This document shows, one piece after another, positions 18,379 through 26,113 of a DNA stretch of 33,938 nucleotides (positions are counted from its first letter, which is position 1; each line of letters opens with the position of its first letter). The stretch covers positions 1-33,938 of the forward strand of contig DATGZX010000012.1 in the NCBI GenBank assembly GCA_035296965.1, written 5' to 3'. The position numbers were made by a program, and so were the translations under genes. Below the pieces are notes generated by a model, which was given only the letters and a program-made list of their open reading frames with translations, was not told the DNA's origin and searched no databases. The DNA is from DATGZX01 sp035296965. GTDB taxonomy: Bacteria > Planctomycetota > Planctomycetia > Gemmatales > Gemmataceae.

Positions 18379-18657
18379 GTGTTAGACTTGACGATGCGGG
18401 CGACTGCCATGCTGGCAGCAACCATGGGCGAAGCAATTAAAACCTTGTTGGAGCTCTTGAAAGGCACGTTCCCTCACACAACGCAGCTGGGGACCGCACG
18501 GTCGATTTTGGATCTAGCCACGAAGATGCGGCAGGACGTTGAGCTTGAAGAGCGGCGGGCTGCCTTGGAGCAGAGAATGGACGGGGGCAAACCGCCGGGA
18601 TTCTTCGTTTGGCGAAGCGCAACAGCAGTGATCATCTGCCGATGTCGCCCCAGTTGA
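18379..18657 (+). CDS. Small element protein, possibly truncated
   Basis: A GTG-initiated ORF of 92 residues. Its middle (about 30-67) has a helical, charged pattern, ARSILDLATKMRQDVELEER followed by AALEQRM, which resembles the C-terminal helix of phage and element HTH proteins where a related 'eleeRlaaLE' ending is common. The N-terminal part carries no clear HTH and the last 20 residues look random, so this could be a 3' remnant of such a gene. It is on the same strand as the integrase, 100 bp downstream. Confidence 0.35.
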   Translation: MLDLTMRATAMLAATMGEAIKTLLELLKGTFPHTTQLGTARSILDLATKMRQDVELEERRAALEQRMDGGKPPGFFVWRSATAVIICRCRPS

Positions 18658-18778
18658 CTATTCGAATGTGATTGTAATCTCGCTCTGCACCAAGGGTAGC
18701 AAACTAAGCGATTCGGCGAGAGTTTGTTCCACCGGTAAACCTAGCGGTGCTGTGGTTCCCCTCACTGACGGTTTGGAT

Positions 18779-19000
18779 CTATGCGAAATCGTCGTTTTCC
18801 GCGCAGTGGCTCTTCCATTTGGCCAGCGCGCGTTCACTTGTTGTAATCCTGGTCCCGCAATTCCGACATTCCCGCCGCCGAAGAACCCCTCCGGGAGCAG
18901 GGCGCACGTAAACCACACGAAAGCTTTGATGTCCACATGCCTGACAACGCAGGCCTCGATCACCTGGTGGCTTGTCGCAATTCGCTAGCGCGGCATCCAT
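18779..19000 (-). CDS. Zinc-ribbon protein with NrdR-like finger
   Basis: Seventy-three residues with a four-cysteine zinc ribbon: C19-x2-C22 (CQACGHQSF) and C45-x2-C48 (RRRECRNCGTRITTSERA). The second knuckle resembles the zinc-ribbon of the NrdR repressor, but the ATP-cone domain is missing, so this is a stand-alone finger, probably a small DNA- or RNA-binding regulator of the element. A good ribosome-binding site (AAGGAG) lies about nine bases before the ATG at 19000. It is downstream of the primase on the same strand, across the repeat cluster. Confidence 0.75.
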   Translation of the reverse strand: MDAALANCDKPPGDRGLRCQACGHQSFRVVYVRPAPGGVLRRRECRNCGTRITTSERALAKWKSHCAENDDFA

Positions 19001-19093
19001 GGGCCTTTCTCCTTCGCGATTTATCCTGATGGGCCCTATGTGCGCGCTAGAAAGTGATCACCAGGGCACACTTCACACCAGCTATCTCGCGTC

Positions 19094-19258
19094 TGTCCTA
19101 GTTGTCCTAACTGTCCTAGTGCCGCCATTCCCCCCATAAGAGACGTTTTTTTGCGGTTGAAAAAATCTCTCGCGTATGTGCAAGAATAGGGTTTACTAGG
19201 ACAACTAGGACAAAACACCGCCAAAACTCCTCATGAACGCACTAGGACAACTAGGACA
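19094..19258. repeat. Iteron-like cluster: seven 9-bp repeats around an A+T-rich hairpin
   Basis: The motif TGTCCTAGT occurs three times in tandem on the + strand (19094-19120; the middle copy is TGTCCTAAC) and four times as its complement ACTAGGACA, in two tandem pairs (19195-19212 and 19241-19258). Between the first two clusters lies an A+T-rich hairpin: AGAGA (19139-19143) with TCTCT (19166-19170), and T-run 19146-19151 with A-run 19160-19165. The last repeat overlaps the stop codon of the primase-helicase gene (19251-19253). Copies in both orientations next to a primase-helicase gene resemble the origin and crr regions of satellite phage P4, whose alpha protein binds short iterons. Origin function is inference. 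Confidence 0.65.
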
Positions 19259-21989
19259 AGTCTGGCTGTGCATCTTCATCGGGTGCTGCGAGGTCTTTTC
19301 TGCCGAGTCCGAAGTAGAGCCAAGGGCGTGAAGGACGGTCCATTCCTGAGAGCATTACGGCGTGTTTAGATCGCACGCGCTCTACTTTCTTGAAGATCCT
19401 GGCGACTTCCTTCCCGAAGCCGCCATCGCCAAAGGCATGACATCCGTGTTCAAGACACCATGCTTTGTAATGGCCATAGACTTCGCGGCAGTTCAAATCT
19501 CGTTCGATGGCATCTGCGCTTGGCGGAGATTCATAGTGCTCAAGTAAGTAGCGGCGGGTCGGGTTTACGTCGCTGCGCAGCTTCGCCAGATCCCTTTTGG
19601 AAACTTCGGGCACGATAAACCGCCCTTGTGCTCTCAGTTCCGCAAGACCTGCCAGGGACCAATTGAGGATGCCAGGTAGTTCGCCGTGTTCGCGCCACCA
19701 GTTGGGTTTGTCCATGCCGGCTACTTGCTCATGCTCCGGGATCTGCACGGTGAAGGACAGCAAGAGCACACGGCGCCATATACCGTCACTCTTGTCGGAG
19801 AACTGGGGCGGGTTATTGGTGGCGAGCATGAGACGAGCGGTAGGCTTGGCCCGATAGGGCGTTTTGAATTTCTCCTCGAACGAGATTGGGTCGCCCGTCA
19901 CGAAAGCCTTGATCTGCCCTTCAGCAATCTTGTCGAGTTCGCCCACCTCTGCAATTACGTTCGCCAGCTTGCCCTCGGTCGGAGCCAGTTGGAATTTCTG
20001 GCCGAACAGCTCCAGGGGCACAGCGGAAATGTTCTGCTCTCCCAAAAGTCCTTCCGTTACTCCGCAGACCACGCTTTTCCCGTTGGCGCCTTCCCCTACC
20101 ATCATCAGGAATTTTTGAAACGACGTATCGGGAAGTAGTAGATAGCCGAACCAATGGCGTAGCAGTCCGATCTTTCCCAGGTCGTCAGCAAGATTGCGGT
20201 TTAGGAATCCACGCCATAGCGAACAGTCGGCGCGAGGATCGTATTCATAGGGCAGGCAGACGGGAGAGAACCAGCGCGGGCTGTGCGGCCGCAAGACCTC
20301 ATCTTCTTTGCGCAGGTAGGCATCGACATCGAGAAGACCGTTCAAGACCGCGATATAGTTCCGCTTTTCTGATTGCTTCCCGTTGATCCACGCCCCGACG
20401 AACGTATCATGCGGTAAGTACACCTCGCCCGTAATGGCTTGCATCACATTGGAAACAAGTTCCTTCGTGACTTTGGGAACGTATTGCTCTTGCGATGATT
20501 CCTGTTCCGCGAAGTCTTCGTTGAGCTGCTCTTTCACGAAATGCGTCAACTCGGCCCGTAGATCGGCGTCCGGTATTGCTTTCCAATGAGTGCCGACGTA
20601 GCGGTGAAATTTTTCGCGGCAGTAGCGGAGCAAATACCCTTCCTGGTGTGCCGCTGTCTTGGCGAGATACTTCCGTGCCAGGCGGTGTGGGTCCTCAAGT
20701 TCTTCCTTGACTTCTTCTTCGGGCGGCCCTTCATCATGATCGGAATGAGGAGGCACCCCGTTTGACTGTCCATTGCCGCTTGGCTGCCCATTGCTGTGAG
20801 CTGCCTTCCGTGCGGCCTTGCGTTTCAGCCGATCGTAGATGTTGAATCGGACTTGCTTATTTGCTTCGTTCCAAGTCAGGTCGAAGTAAGGTCTGCCACG
20901 CTCTCCGAATTTGCCAACTTCGGCGACCTGTGCCCAAACCGCTTCCTGGTCCAAGCCTTCCCGTATCGCATAACACACAAGCGCCCAGTCACATCCACTT
21001 CGGTCGTCAACTCCAGGTTCAGCAAGCGCACAGCGGTTGATGAAATCATTTAGCTTGTTCAGCCGGCCGGTGCTCAGCTTCCTTTTGGGCAGTCGGATTT
21101 TCGCCGCTTCCGTTTTCCTGGCTTTCTCCGGGCTGCACTCAGCAAGAGCTTCAAAGTCCGCAAAGGGATAGACTCGGGAAGGATCACACTCGATCAGCTC
21201 ACACGGCACCGGCACCTTGCCATTACGCTCGTCCTTGCGGTTCAGGGTGCCGGGAATGCGTAGGATGCGTGCGAGGTCGTGGGTATGGTCGCCGCCGATC
21301 CTGCTGGCGATCCCGCCAATCACCTCTTGAACGTGCTCGGCTTTCGGACTAAGTTTCGGCCACTCCGGGTTTTGCTTCTGCGTATCAGCTCCGGTCTTCG
21401 GATCAACGAAATACTTGTAGAGCCGCTTCCCATCCGGCAGCTCGATATAGTGGCGCGGTCTGTTTTTCTGGCCTTCAATTCTTGGCGGCCATTCGGTCAA
21501 AATTGCCGGCGGGTCGCCTGCGTCATCGATCAGGACTGGCTCCCCTAACAGCCAGTAGAGGTGCACACCGTTGCCACTCTTCACGATCGCTGTCGGCCGC
21601 GGCAGACCTGCCTTTTCGCAGCGGGATACCGCTTCCTCGACGCTGCAATGGTCGATGTCGGACCAGAGCACACGGACCGTCCGAATCTGAAACGCGCAGT
21701 CATACTTGCCGCCCGTGCCGAATCGTGGGCACACTCCAAAGAAAGCGTTTGCTCTCTCTTCCTGGAGCATGCTTTGCATGGTTTGCCACAATGCGGCATT
21801 CGTCGCCATCTCCCCGGCCTGATAATGGCGAACTTGCTTGTAAATGACTCGGCTGCACTTTTTCTTGCCTTCATTCCACGTTTCGGTGGGGCGGGTTAGA
21901 ACAAGGTCTTGCGGTTGAAAGAGGCAGTCGAAGAATCGACCGACCGATTTGGGAATAGTAGCGGGCCGGGAATCGCAGATGGTGCTCAT
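19251..21989 (-). CDS. P4/D5-type primase-helicase
   Basis: A 912-residue replication protein. The N-terminal part is an archaeo-eukaryotic-type primase: DxD at 111-113 (WSDIDHC), SGNGVHLYWLL at 138-148 and RILRIPGTLNRK at about 241-252. A PriCT-like helical region (about 305-390) and an acidic linker follow, then the D5_N domain (about 440-600), then an SF3-type AAA helicase with Walker A GEGANGKS at 632-639, an acidic Walker B region VIAEVGE at 678-684, sensor MLATNNPP at 721-728 and arginine-finger region GIWRRV at 736-741. Such proteins unwind the origin and prime DNA synthesis for phages, plasmids and satellites. The ATG at 21989 is chosen for its strong site GGAGGGAGG and its ATGA overlap with the preceding ORF; an upstream in-frame ATG at 22115 would run through that ORF. 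The 3' end lies inside the iteron-like cluster. Confidence 0.93.
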   Translation of the reverse strand: MSTICDSRPATIPKSVGRFFDCLFQPQDLVLTRPTETWNEGKKKCSRVIYKQVRHYQAGEMATNAALWQTMQSMLQEERANAFFGVCPRFGTGGKYDCAFQIRTVRVLWSDIDHCSVEEAVSRCEKAGLPRPTAIVKSGNGVHLYWLLGEPVLIDDAGDPPAILTEWPPRIEGQKNRPRHYIELPDGKRLYKYFVDPKTGADTQKQNPEWPKLSPKAEHVQEVIGGIASRIGGDHTHDLARILRIPGTLNRKDERNGKVPVPCELIECDPSRVYPFADFEALAECSPEKARKTEAAKIRLPKRKLSTGRLNKLNDFINRCALAEPGVDDRSGCDWALVCYAIREGLDQEAVWAQVAEVGKFGERGRPYFDLTWNEANKQVRFNIYDRLKRKAARKAAHSNGQPSGNGQSNGVPPHSDHDEGPPEEEVKEELEDPHRLARKYLAKTAAHQEGYLLRYCREKFHRYVGTHWKAIPDADLRAELTHFVKEQLNEDFAEQESSQEQYVPKVTKELVSNVMQAITGEVYLPHDTFVGAWINGKQSEKRNYIAVLNGLLDVDAYLRKEDEVLRPHSPRWFSPVCLPYEYDPRADCSLWRGFLNRNLADDLGKIGLLRHWFGYLLLPDTSFQKFLMMVGEGANGKSVVCGVTEGLLGEQNISAVPLELFGQKFQLAPTEGKLANVIAEVGELDKIAEGQIKAFVTGDPISFEEKFKTPYRAKPTARLMLATNNPPQFSDKSDGIWRRVLLLSFTVQIPEHEQVAGMDKPNWWREHGELPGILNWSLAGLAELRAQGRFIVPEVSKRDLAKLRSDVNPTRRYLLEHYESPPSADAIERDLNCREVYGHYKAWCLEHGCHAFGDGGFGKEVARIFKKVERVRSKHAVMLSGMDRPSRPWLYFGLGRKDLAAPDEDAQPDLS

Positions 21990-22165
21990 TGCCTCCCTCC
22001 CCGCGGTCCGCGGCAGAGAAGTATTGCCCGCTCCCTCGTGAATAGCCGGGCACGTGGATTGATGCGAATCTTGGACGACGTGCAATCGCGACGCTCGTAA
22101 AGCCACGGCATCCACTGAGCACGATCCTTCAACGCCCGCAGGATGCCGTCGGACAACACGACCAT
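21986..22165 (-). CDS. 59-residue ORF upstream of and overlapping the primase gene
   Basis: On the minus strand an ATG at 22165 starts a 60-codon frame ending in TGA at 21988-21986, which overlaps the primase start as ATGA. The start is four bases after the stop of the HTH gene and follows GAGG. The product begins MVVLSDGILRALKDRAQW and continues MPWLYERRDCTSSKIRIN; it is basic with an amphipathic N-terminal helix, and no family is recognised. The tight coupling on both sides argues for a real gene; it is easily missed because it is short. Confidence 0.6.
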   Translation of the reverse strand: MVVLSDGILRALKDRAQWMPWLYERRDCTSSKIRINPRARLFTRERAILLCRGPRGGRQ

Positions 22166-22169
22166 GGCC

Positions 22170-22421
22170 TCACTTATAGAACTCGATGACTTCGACCGAT
22201 CGCTTCCGTCGTGGTGCCCTGGGTGGTGGCGGCATAGGAGTTCTTAGCTGCTCGAATGCTTCCAGCGCCTCCAGGGTGACCCGCCAGCGAGGTTTCTTGT
22301 TACCCAGTCGCCTGCCGACGTTGATAGCTCGCAACTCGCCCGCGCGAATCCAGCCCAGCACGGTGTGCTCACCGACGCCGTAGCGCTCGCAGACGTCGCG
22401 GATGGAGAGCGTGCTACACAT
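22170..22421 (-). CDS. HTH (excisionase/MerR-like) DNA-binding protein
   Basis: Eighty-three residues with a MerR/excisionase-type helix-turn-helix: LSIRDVCERYGVGEHTVLGW, then IRAGELRAINVGRR, then a wing ending PRWRVTLEALEAFEQLR. The C-terminus is proline- and arginine-rich (MPPPPRAPRRKRS). The ATG at 22421 overlaps the end of the upstream gene by eight bases, so the two are translationally coupled. Such small proteins act as excisionases or repressors in integrated elements; which one cannot be told from sequence. The frame is open upstream, but that extension merely antisense-reads the neighbour's C-terminus in another phase. Confidence 0.85.
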   Translation of the reverse strand: MCSTLSIRDVCERYGVGEHTVLGWIRAGELRAINVGRRLGNKKPRWRVTLEALEAFEQLRTPMPPPPRAPRRKRSVEVIEFYK

Positions 22422-22884
22422 CGTGGGGGCCCTCCGCGGCGACAGACCGTTGCTCCGAACGACGGCGTACACGTTCGCGGGCGGCAAGTGAGCGGCGCAG
22501 GAGGGAGAGAGCGGCACGCTCGGCGTCAATATCGGCTAGGCGTTGCTCGATCTCGGTGAGCGTAAGCTGCCGTAGCGTGGTAAGGGCGTCAGGTTTTTCG
22601 GGCACGTTTGCCATACCCGAATCTATATCCAGGTTGGCGTGACCCAGGAACGGCTTTAGTACGGACTTTGTGCGGCCTACCCCGGCCCCTAGCCATTCCA
22701 GGAGGTGCTGGCCCAAGATGATCCGCCGGCCGCAACGACGGGCGCACCGCAATCGACCTTCACGGATTTCGCGGGCCAGTGAAGTCTTCTTCAAACTCAG
22801 GATTGGGCCGGCCGTATCCGGGAAATAAACCCCGGCGGGGTCGATCACGTGAACCTCAACCGGCAGTGCCCGAGTATTTGGCAT
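22414..22884 (-). CDS. HTH-like element protein with coiled-coil C-terminus
   Basis: A 156-residue protein, first in the leftward operon. Residues about 25-65 resemble a divergent excisionase-type HTH (LSLKKTSLAREIREGRLRC, CGRRIILGQHLLEWLG). Residues about 100-140 form a likely coiled coil (LTLTEIEQRLADIDAERAAL, RRSLAARERVRRR), suggesting a dimer. A perfect 13-bp inverted repeat starts five bases upstream of the ATG, which suits autoregulation by this or the next HTH protein. Function is inferred from fold and position only. Confidence 0.7.
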   Translation of the reverse strand: MPNTRALPVEVHVIDPAGVYFPDTAGPILSLKKTSLAREIREGRLRCARRCGRRIILGQHLLEWLGAGVGRTKSVLKPFLGHANLDIDSGMANVPEKPDALTTLRQLTLTEIEQRLADIDAERAALSLLRRSLAARERVRRRSEQRSVAAEGPHDV

Positions 22885-22888
22885 GGCT

Positions 22889-22930
22889 GCATTCCAGCGG
22901 TCGAACGATCTAATTGAACCGCTGGAATGC
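22889..22930. promoter_or_regulatory. Perfect 13-bp palindrome, probable operator
   Basis: GCATTCCAGCGGT (22889-22901) is exactly inverted as ACCGCTGGAATGC (22918-22930) with a 16-base spacer containing the A+T-rich gatctaattga. It lies between the end of the multi-HTH gene and the start of the HTH-HTH-primase operon. There is no T-run, so a terminator is less likely than an operator for one of the HTH proteins. Confidence 0.55.
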
Positions 22931-22954
22931 TAGCGAGATTGGTGCGCGACAGGA

Positions 22955-23019
22955 GGGGACAGAAATGCGAAAAAATCGAGGGGGGATTTTTGTCCCCCCC
23001 CACCCCTATTTTTGTCCCC
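22955..23019. repeat. Three copies of a GGGGACARAAAT dodecamer
   Basis: GGGGACAGAAAT at 22955-22966 (+) and its near-complement ATTTTTGTCCCC at 22986-22997 and 23008-23019. The two latter copies are followed by runs of seven or eight C and overlap the 3' end and stop codon of the multi-HTH gene. Spacing is 22 bases between the two direct copies. It may be a binding-site cluster or a local duplication. Confidence 0.5.
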
Positions 23020-24742
23020 CCCCAAAAACACGGGGATTTTGCAAGTTTGTGGCCTTGGCCACGTTCTCGACATGGCGGTTGGAATATTTCAAAACCTCGC
23101 TTGGTTCTTTAATTACGTCGTCTTCGTAGTAGTCATTAATCATCGTCATGACCTCTGATCGCGAGTGTCTTTCCTGACGAAAGAGGCGGAAACACCTTGC
23201 ATAGATGTCCTGGGTGCGCTCTTTCGTTGGTCTGCCTCTCTTTCGCTTTGTCGAGGCAGTTTTGCCAGCGTGTTGGCCCTTAGGCTGCGCGGCGGTGGCC
23301 GGAGTAGGTTCAGATGCTTCGCAGGGGCGCTCCAGATCCGCCAGAAATGTGCGGGCAACCTCAACTATCTCACGGGCCCCAAGAAGCTCGTCCAGCTTGC
23401 TCAGGTTATAGAGCCAGGGCCTACTCCATCTCCGCTTGCCGGCGCACGCGCGCAGCACTTGCCTCGCAGCGAGCACGTCTGTTCCGCGAAGGGCTTGCAA
23501 AAACAAATGAACAATCGCCCTACCATGATGACCTTCGGCGATCCCATAATGGTCGCAGATCTCGTTCCCCGTCTTTTCGTCCGGGGCGATGTAAGTTTCG
23601 TGCAGCGCCTGCTCGATTGCTTTGCGGAGAGTCTGCAGGTCCCGCTCATGAATGGAAGGCATCCAGTGATTCTTGGAGCCAGGAACCAGACGTTTGAGCA
23701 GTGGGAGCTTGTTTCCCGGAAAAACATCTTGCAGCTTAAGTTCGGGAGGTAGCCCGCCCTTGGCCCAGCGCCAAAGACGCCCCTTGCTCATGCCAGCTTC
23801 CTTCGCGGCCCTTGATATGCTGAAACGGCGCCCTGTCGATTCCTCCCAGATTCCATTGAAATCCCAGACAGGATTATTTCTGCGACTCGCCGGCGGTTCG
23901 GACTCTCGGGAGATGCGCCGGGCCCGCGCCGCAATGAGCGACGCTTTGATCCGGAGTATGTCCTCCTCGAGATACCAAAGGTCCTTCGTACCTACCGCGC
24001 TGGTCGATTGCACGTCCGTCTTAAAAACCATGCGCTTGGCAGTCAGTTTCTTCCACCCGTTGTGGCGCGTCTTGTGATTTATCCAGCAGTGCAGTGTCGG
24101 CCTGGGGTAAGGATCGCAGGCGTTCGAATCGTACCGACCAAGGCCACACAATTCGACCCGACAGAGACGATCCCGCTGCAGCCATACCCGGCCTTGATTG
24201 TCCATCCATCTGCCGCTCTGCACCTCGGCCATCTTCGCCTTGATGCGATCGACGTCCGCCCTCGAATATGTTCTGACCCGCCCCGAGGTCGCCGGGTTTT
24301 TGATGATCTTCGACGCAAGCGGCTCGTTGTCGATGTACGGACAGCGCCCGTCCTTGTTCCACCTCCAGAGCAACACGTTGCTGACGCACAACTCCGCCAT
24401 AACCTGCTCGTGCGTCACCCTCAGAGTCCCGTCGGTGTCGCGCAGCCATTCATCGCCTTGTACGGGCTGCAGGGCCCGGATGACGTCGGCCTCAAGATAG
24501 GTTGGTTCCCAACCTTTCGGAACCCCGGCGAAGGGTGTTTTTTCCATGGCCAGCTTCTTCCCGCCCAGGCTCGGCCAGCCGAGTTGTTTCTGACGTTTGC
24601 GGAACGTGCCCTCCTTGATGTGATGATGCGCCACGACCGCATAGACGTTGAGGCGTCTGGCCTCCGCCGGGCCGTACCAGCGTGCGTTCTTTTCGTATAG
24701 GGCTGCTTCTTCGGGCGTGAGTAGGCAAAATGACTTCGCCAT
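23006..24742 (-). CDS. Multi-module HTH-like DNA-binding protein with AT-hook
   Basis: A 578-residue protein with no family name that I recognise. It seems built of about four repeated modules, each with an HTH-like core and a tail of the 'Y-x-x-x-D-v-x-R-I/L-k-a' type. The tails are YLEADVIRALQ (82-92), YSRADVDRIKAKM (159-171), YLEEDILRIKASL (257-269) and SIHERDLQTLRKAI (363-376). HTH-like cores include RVTHEQVMAELCVSNVLLWR (108-127) and SISRAAKEAGMSKGRLWRWA (308-327). A helical region follows, then an AT-hook-like stretch KRKRGRPTKE (499-508), then a C-terminal domain of about 65 residues. The sequence suggests contact with several adjacent DNA sites. A strong GGAGGAGG site precedes the ATG at 24742. 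It could be a replication or partition factor, or a regulator, of the element. Confidence 0.75.
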   Translation of the reverse strand: MAKSFCLLTPEEAALYEKNARWYGPAEARRLNVYAVVAHHHIKEGTFRKRQKQLGWPSLGGKKLAMEKTPFAGVPKGWEPTYLEADVIRALQPVQGDEWLRDTDGTLRVTHEQVMAELCVSNVLLWRWNKDGRCPYIDNEPLASKIIKNPATSGRVRTYSRADVDRIKAKMAEVQSGRWMDNQGRVWLQRDRLCRVELCGLGRYDSNACDPYPRPTLHCWINHKTRHNGWKKLTAKRMVFKTDVQSTSAVGTKDLWYLEEDILRIKASLIAARARRISRESEPPASRRNNPVWDFNGIWEESTGRRFSISRAAKEAGMSKGRLWRWAKGGLPPELKLQDVFPGNKLPLLKRLVPGSKNHWMPSIHERDLQTLRKAIEQALHETYIAPDEKTGNEICDHYGIAEGHHGRAIVHLFLQALRGTDVLAARQVLRACAGKRRWSRPWLYNLSKLDELLGAREIVEVARTFLADLERPCEASEPTPATAAQPKGQHAGKTASTKRKRGRPTKERTQDIYARCFRLFRQERHSRSEVMTMINDYYEDDVIKEPSEVLKYSNRHVENVAKATNLQNPRVFGGGQK

Positions 24743-24843
24743 CGCCGATCCTCCTCCGGCCGCCTCAGAAATCAGAATAATGGCGGGGACAGCCGGTGAG
24801 GTGCCGGAGTTTCGGGAGCGACCCTATCCCCCGCCGTTCAAGA

Positions 24844-25863
24844 TTACTTATCAGGCGCTTTGCGTTTTTTCCTGTTCACCAGTTTTGCAGGTTCGTTGAC
24901 AGATTCGAGTGTTGTGGGCGATGGTGCCAGGAAATCCTGCTTGGCTTTCTCCATCCTTGCAAGTAGCTTCGGAGCTTTGAGCAAAGCGGCAAGCCTCCAG
25001 GAGGGGATGACAATGGCCATCCCAGTGTCCATCTGGTCCGCCTTTACCTTGCTGCTGACTGTGTCCCGCACCTGTCCCATGTGGACTCCGAGCAATCTGG
25101 GCCAAGCGCTGGGGAGGTCAGGAGGTCTGGTGCCGCTTTCGTGTTCCAGGACATTGAAGTGGCTCGTGCCAAAATGCACGGTACTAGCGGAGAGAAACAC
25201 TGCCGAACCGCTATAGCCACATTTGGTGTGCAACTCCACCAAAAAGGCTTCTTGAAAACGTTCCGGTTTTTCGGAAATTCTCACCTTCTCCTGCTCATCG
25301 GCCATCATTGCTACATTGCCACAACGAACGCACGGAAGGTTTCTCTGCCTGCCCTCGTGGTTCACGAATCGGCCCACGATCGCAGCTTCGCTACCGGGCC
25401 CGATCCGTAAGTCGATCACGTCCTGCCTTGTCAGGAAGAGGTTGTCAGGTACAGCTTTGTACTTGAACTGAGAGGATGGCTCCACGAAAGCAACGGCCAA
25501 GTCGTCTTCGACAGAGCAGACCCAGCCACGGTCATCGCTGATGGGAATCACATCAAAAACGCCATCGTGAGTGTTGAGCCGAATGACCCCACACGTTCCG
25601 TCTTCAACAACGTGCCTGGCGGTAACTGCAAAAAAATGCGAGAGCCCGCGAAATCCAGAGTCCATTTTTACCAAGAAGCCACTGCCGCCAGCCTGGCTCC
25701 CCTTTTGTGCTTGGCGCGCGGAGGGATAGATGTACAGGGCGCAATCCAGCAGTTGATCATAGATCCGAGGCACTGGCGGAAAGTCCTCCCAGATCTTGTA
25801 AGCATTGCCATTGGAAGTGCGCTTTTCGACCATGCGGCCAGGAGGGAGCAAGGTAAGGCACAT
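24844..25863 (-). CDS. Trypsin-like serine protease domain protein
   Basis: A 339-residue protein with the chymotrypsin-fold triad in order: H84 in FAVTARHVVED, D121 in SVEDDLAVAF and S218 in KCGYSGSAVF, after a GGSGFLV first strand (59-65). There is no signal peptide or membrane helix, so it should act in the cytoplasm. Cytoplasmic trypsin-like proteases of this kind occur as parts of bacterial conflict systems and stress responses, but no partner is recognised here. The C-terminal 40 residues are basic (VNRKKRKAPDK). The start at 25863 has GAGG seven bases upstream; an in-frame ATG at 25833 has none. It is 101 bp upstream of the multi-HTH gene, same strand, and looks like cargo of the element. 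Confidence 0.8.
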   Translation of the reverse strand: MCLTLLPPGRMVEKRTSNGNAYKIWEDFPPVPRIYDQLLDCALYIYPSARQAQKGSQAGGSGFLVKMDSGFRGLSHFFAVTARHVVEDGTCGVIRLNTHDGVFDVIPISDDRGWVCSVEDDLAVAFVEPSSQFKYKAVPDNLFLTRQDVIDLRIGPGSEAAIVGRFVNHEGRQRNLPCVRCGNVAMMADEQEKVRISEKPERFQEAFLVELHTKCGYSGSAVFLSASTVHFGTSHFNVLEHESGTRPPDLPSAWPRLLGVHMGQVRDTVSSKVKADQMDTGMAIVIPSWRLAALLKAPKLLARMEKAKQDFLAPSPTTLESVNEPAKLVNRKKRKAPDK

Positions 25864-26113
25864 AGAGAACCTCGTTGTGCAGCCGGTCTGTCATGCATTC
25901 TACTCCTTGGCGGGAAACTCCGGCCGTCCCGACGCCGGTATTCTACTCTCTTTGCTGGGGCGCCGGAAAGACCCGACTTGCCGTCAGACCCGCTCTGCTT
26001 GAACGTGCGCATTTTCTTCTTGCCAGCCGGCGATCAGCGACCGAAAATGTCTAAGATCTGCTTACCACCTGAAGCAGGCCGCTCGCGACAACCCGACCCA
26101 GTAAGGTGTCACC

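Noticed and set aside
19036..19224. A 62-codon minus-strand ORF containing LGQLGQLGQ
   Set aside because: The repeat peptide is only the translation of the 9-bp iteron-like motif; no start context or domain supports a gene.
22980..23020. CRISPR-like or tandem repeat array
   Set aside because: Only two direct copies of a short C-rich unit and no spacers of regular length.
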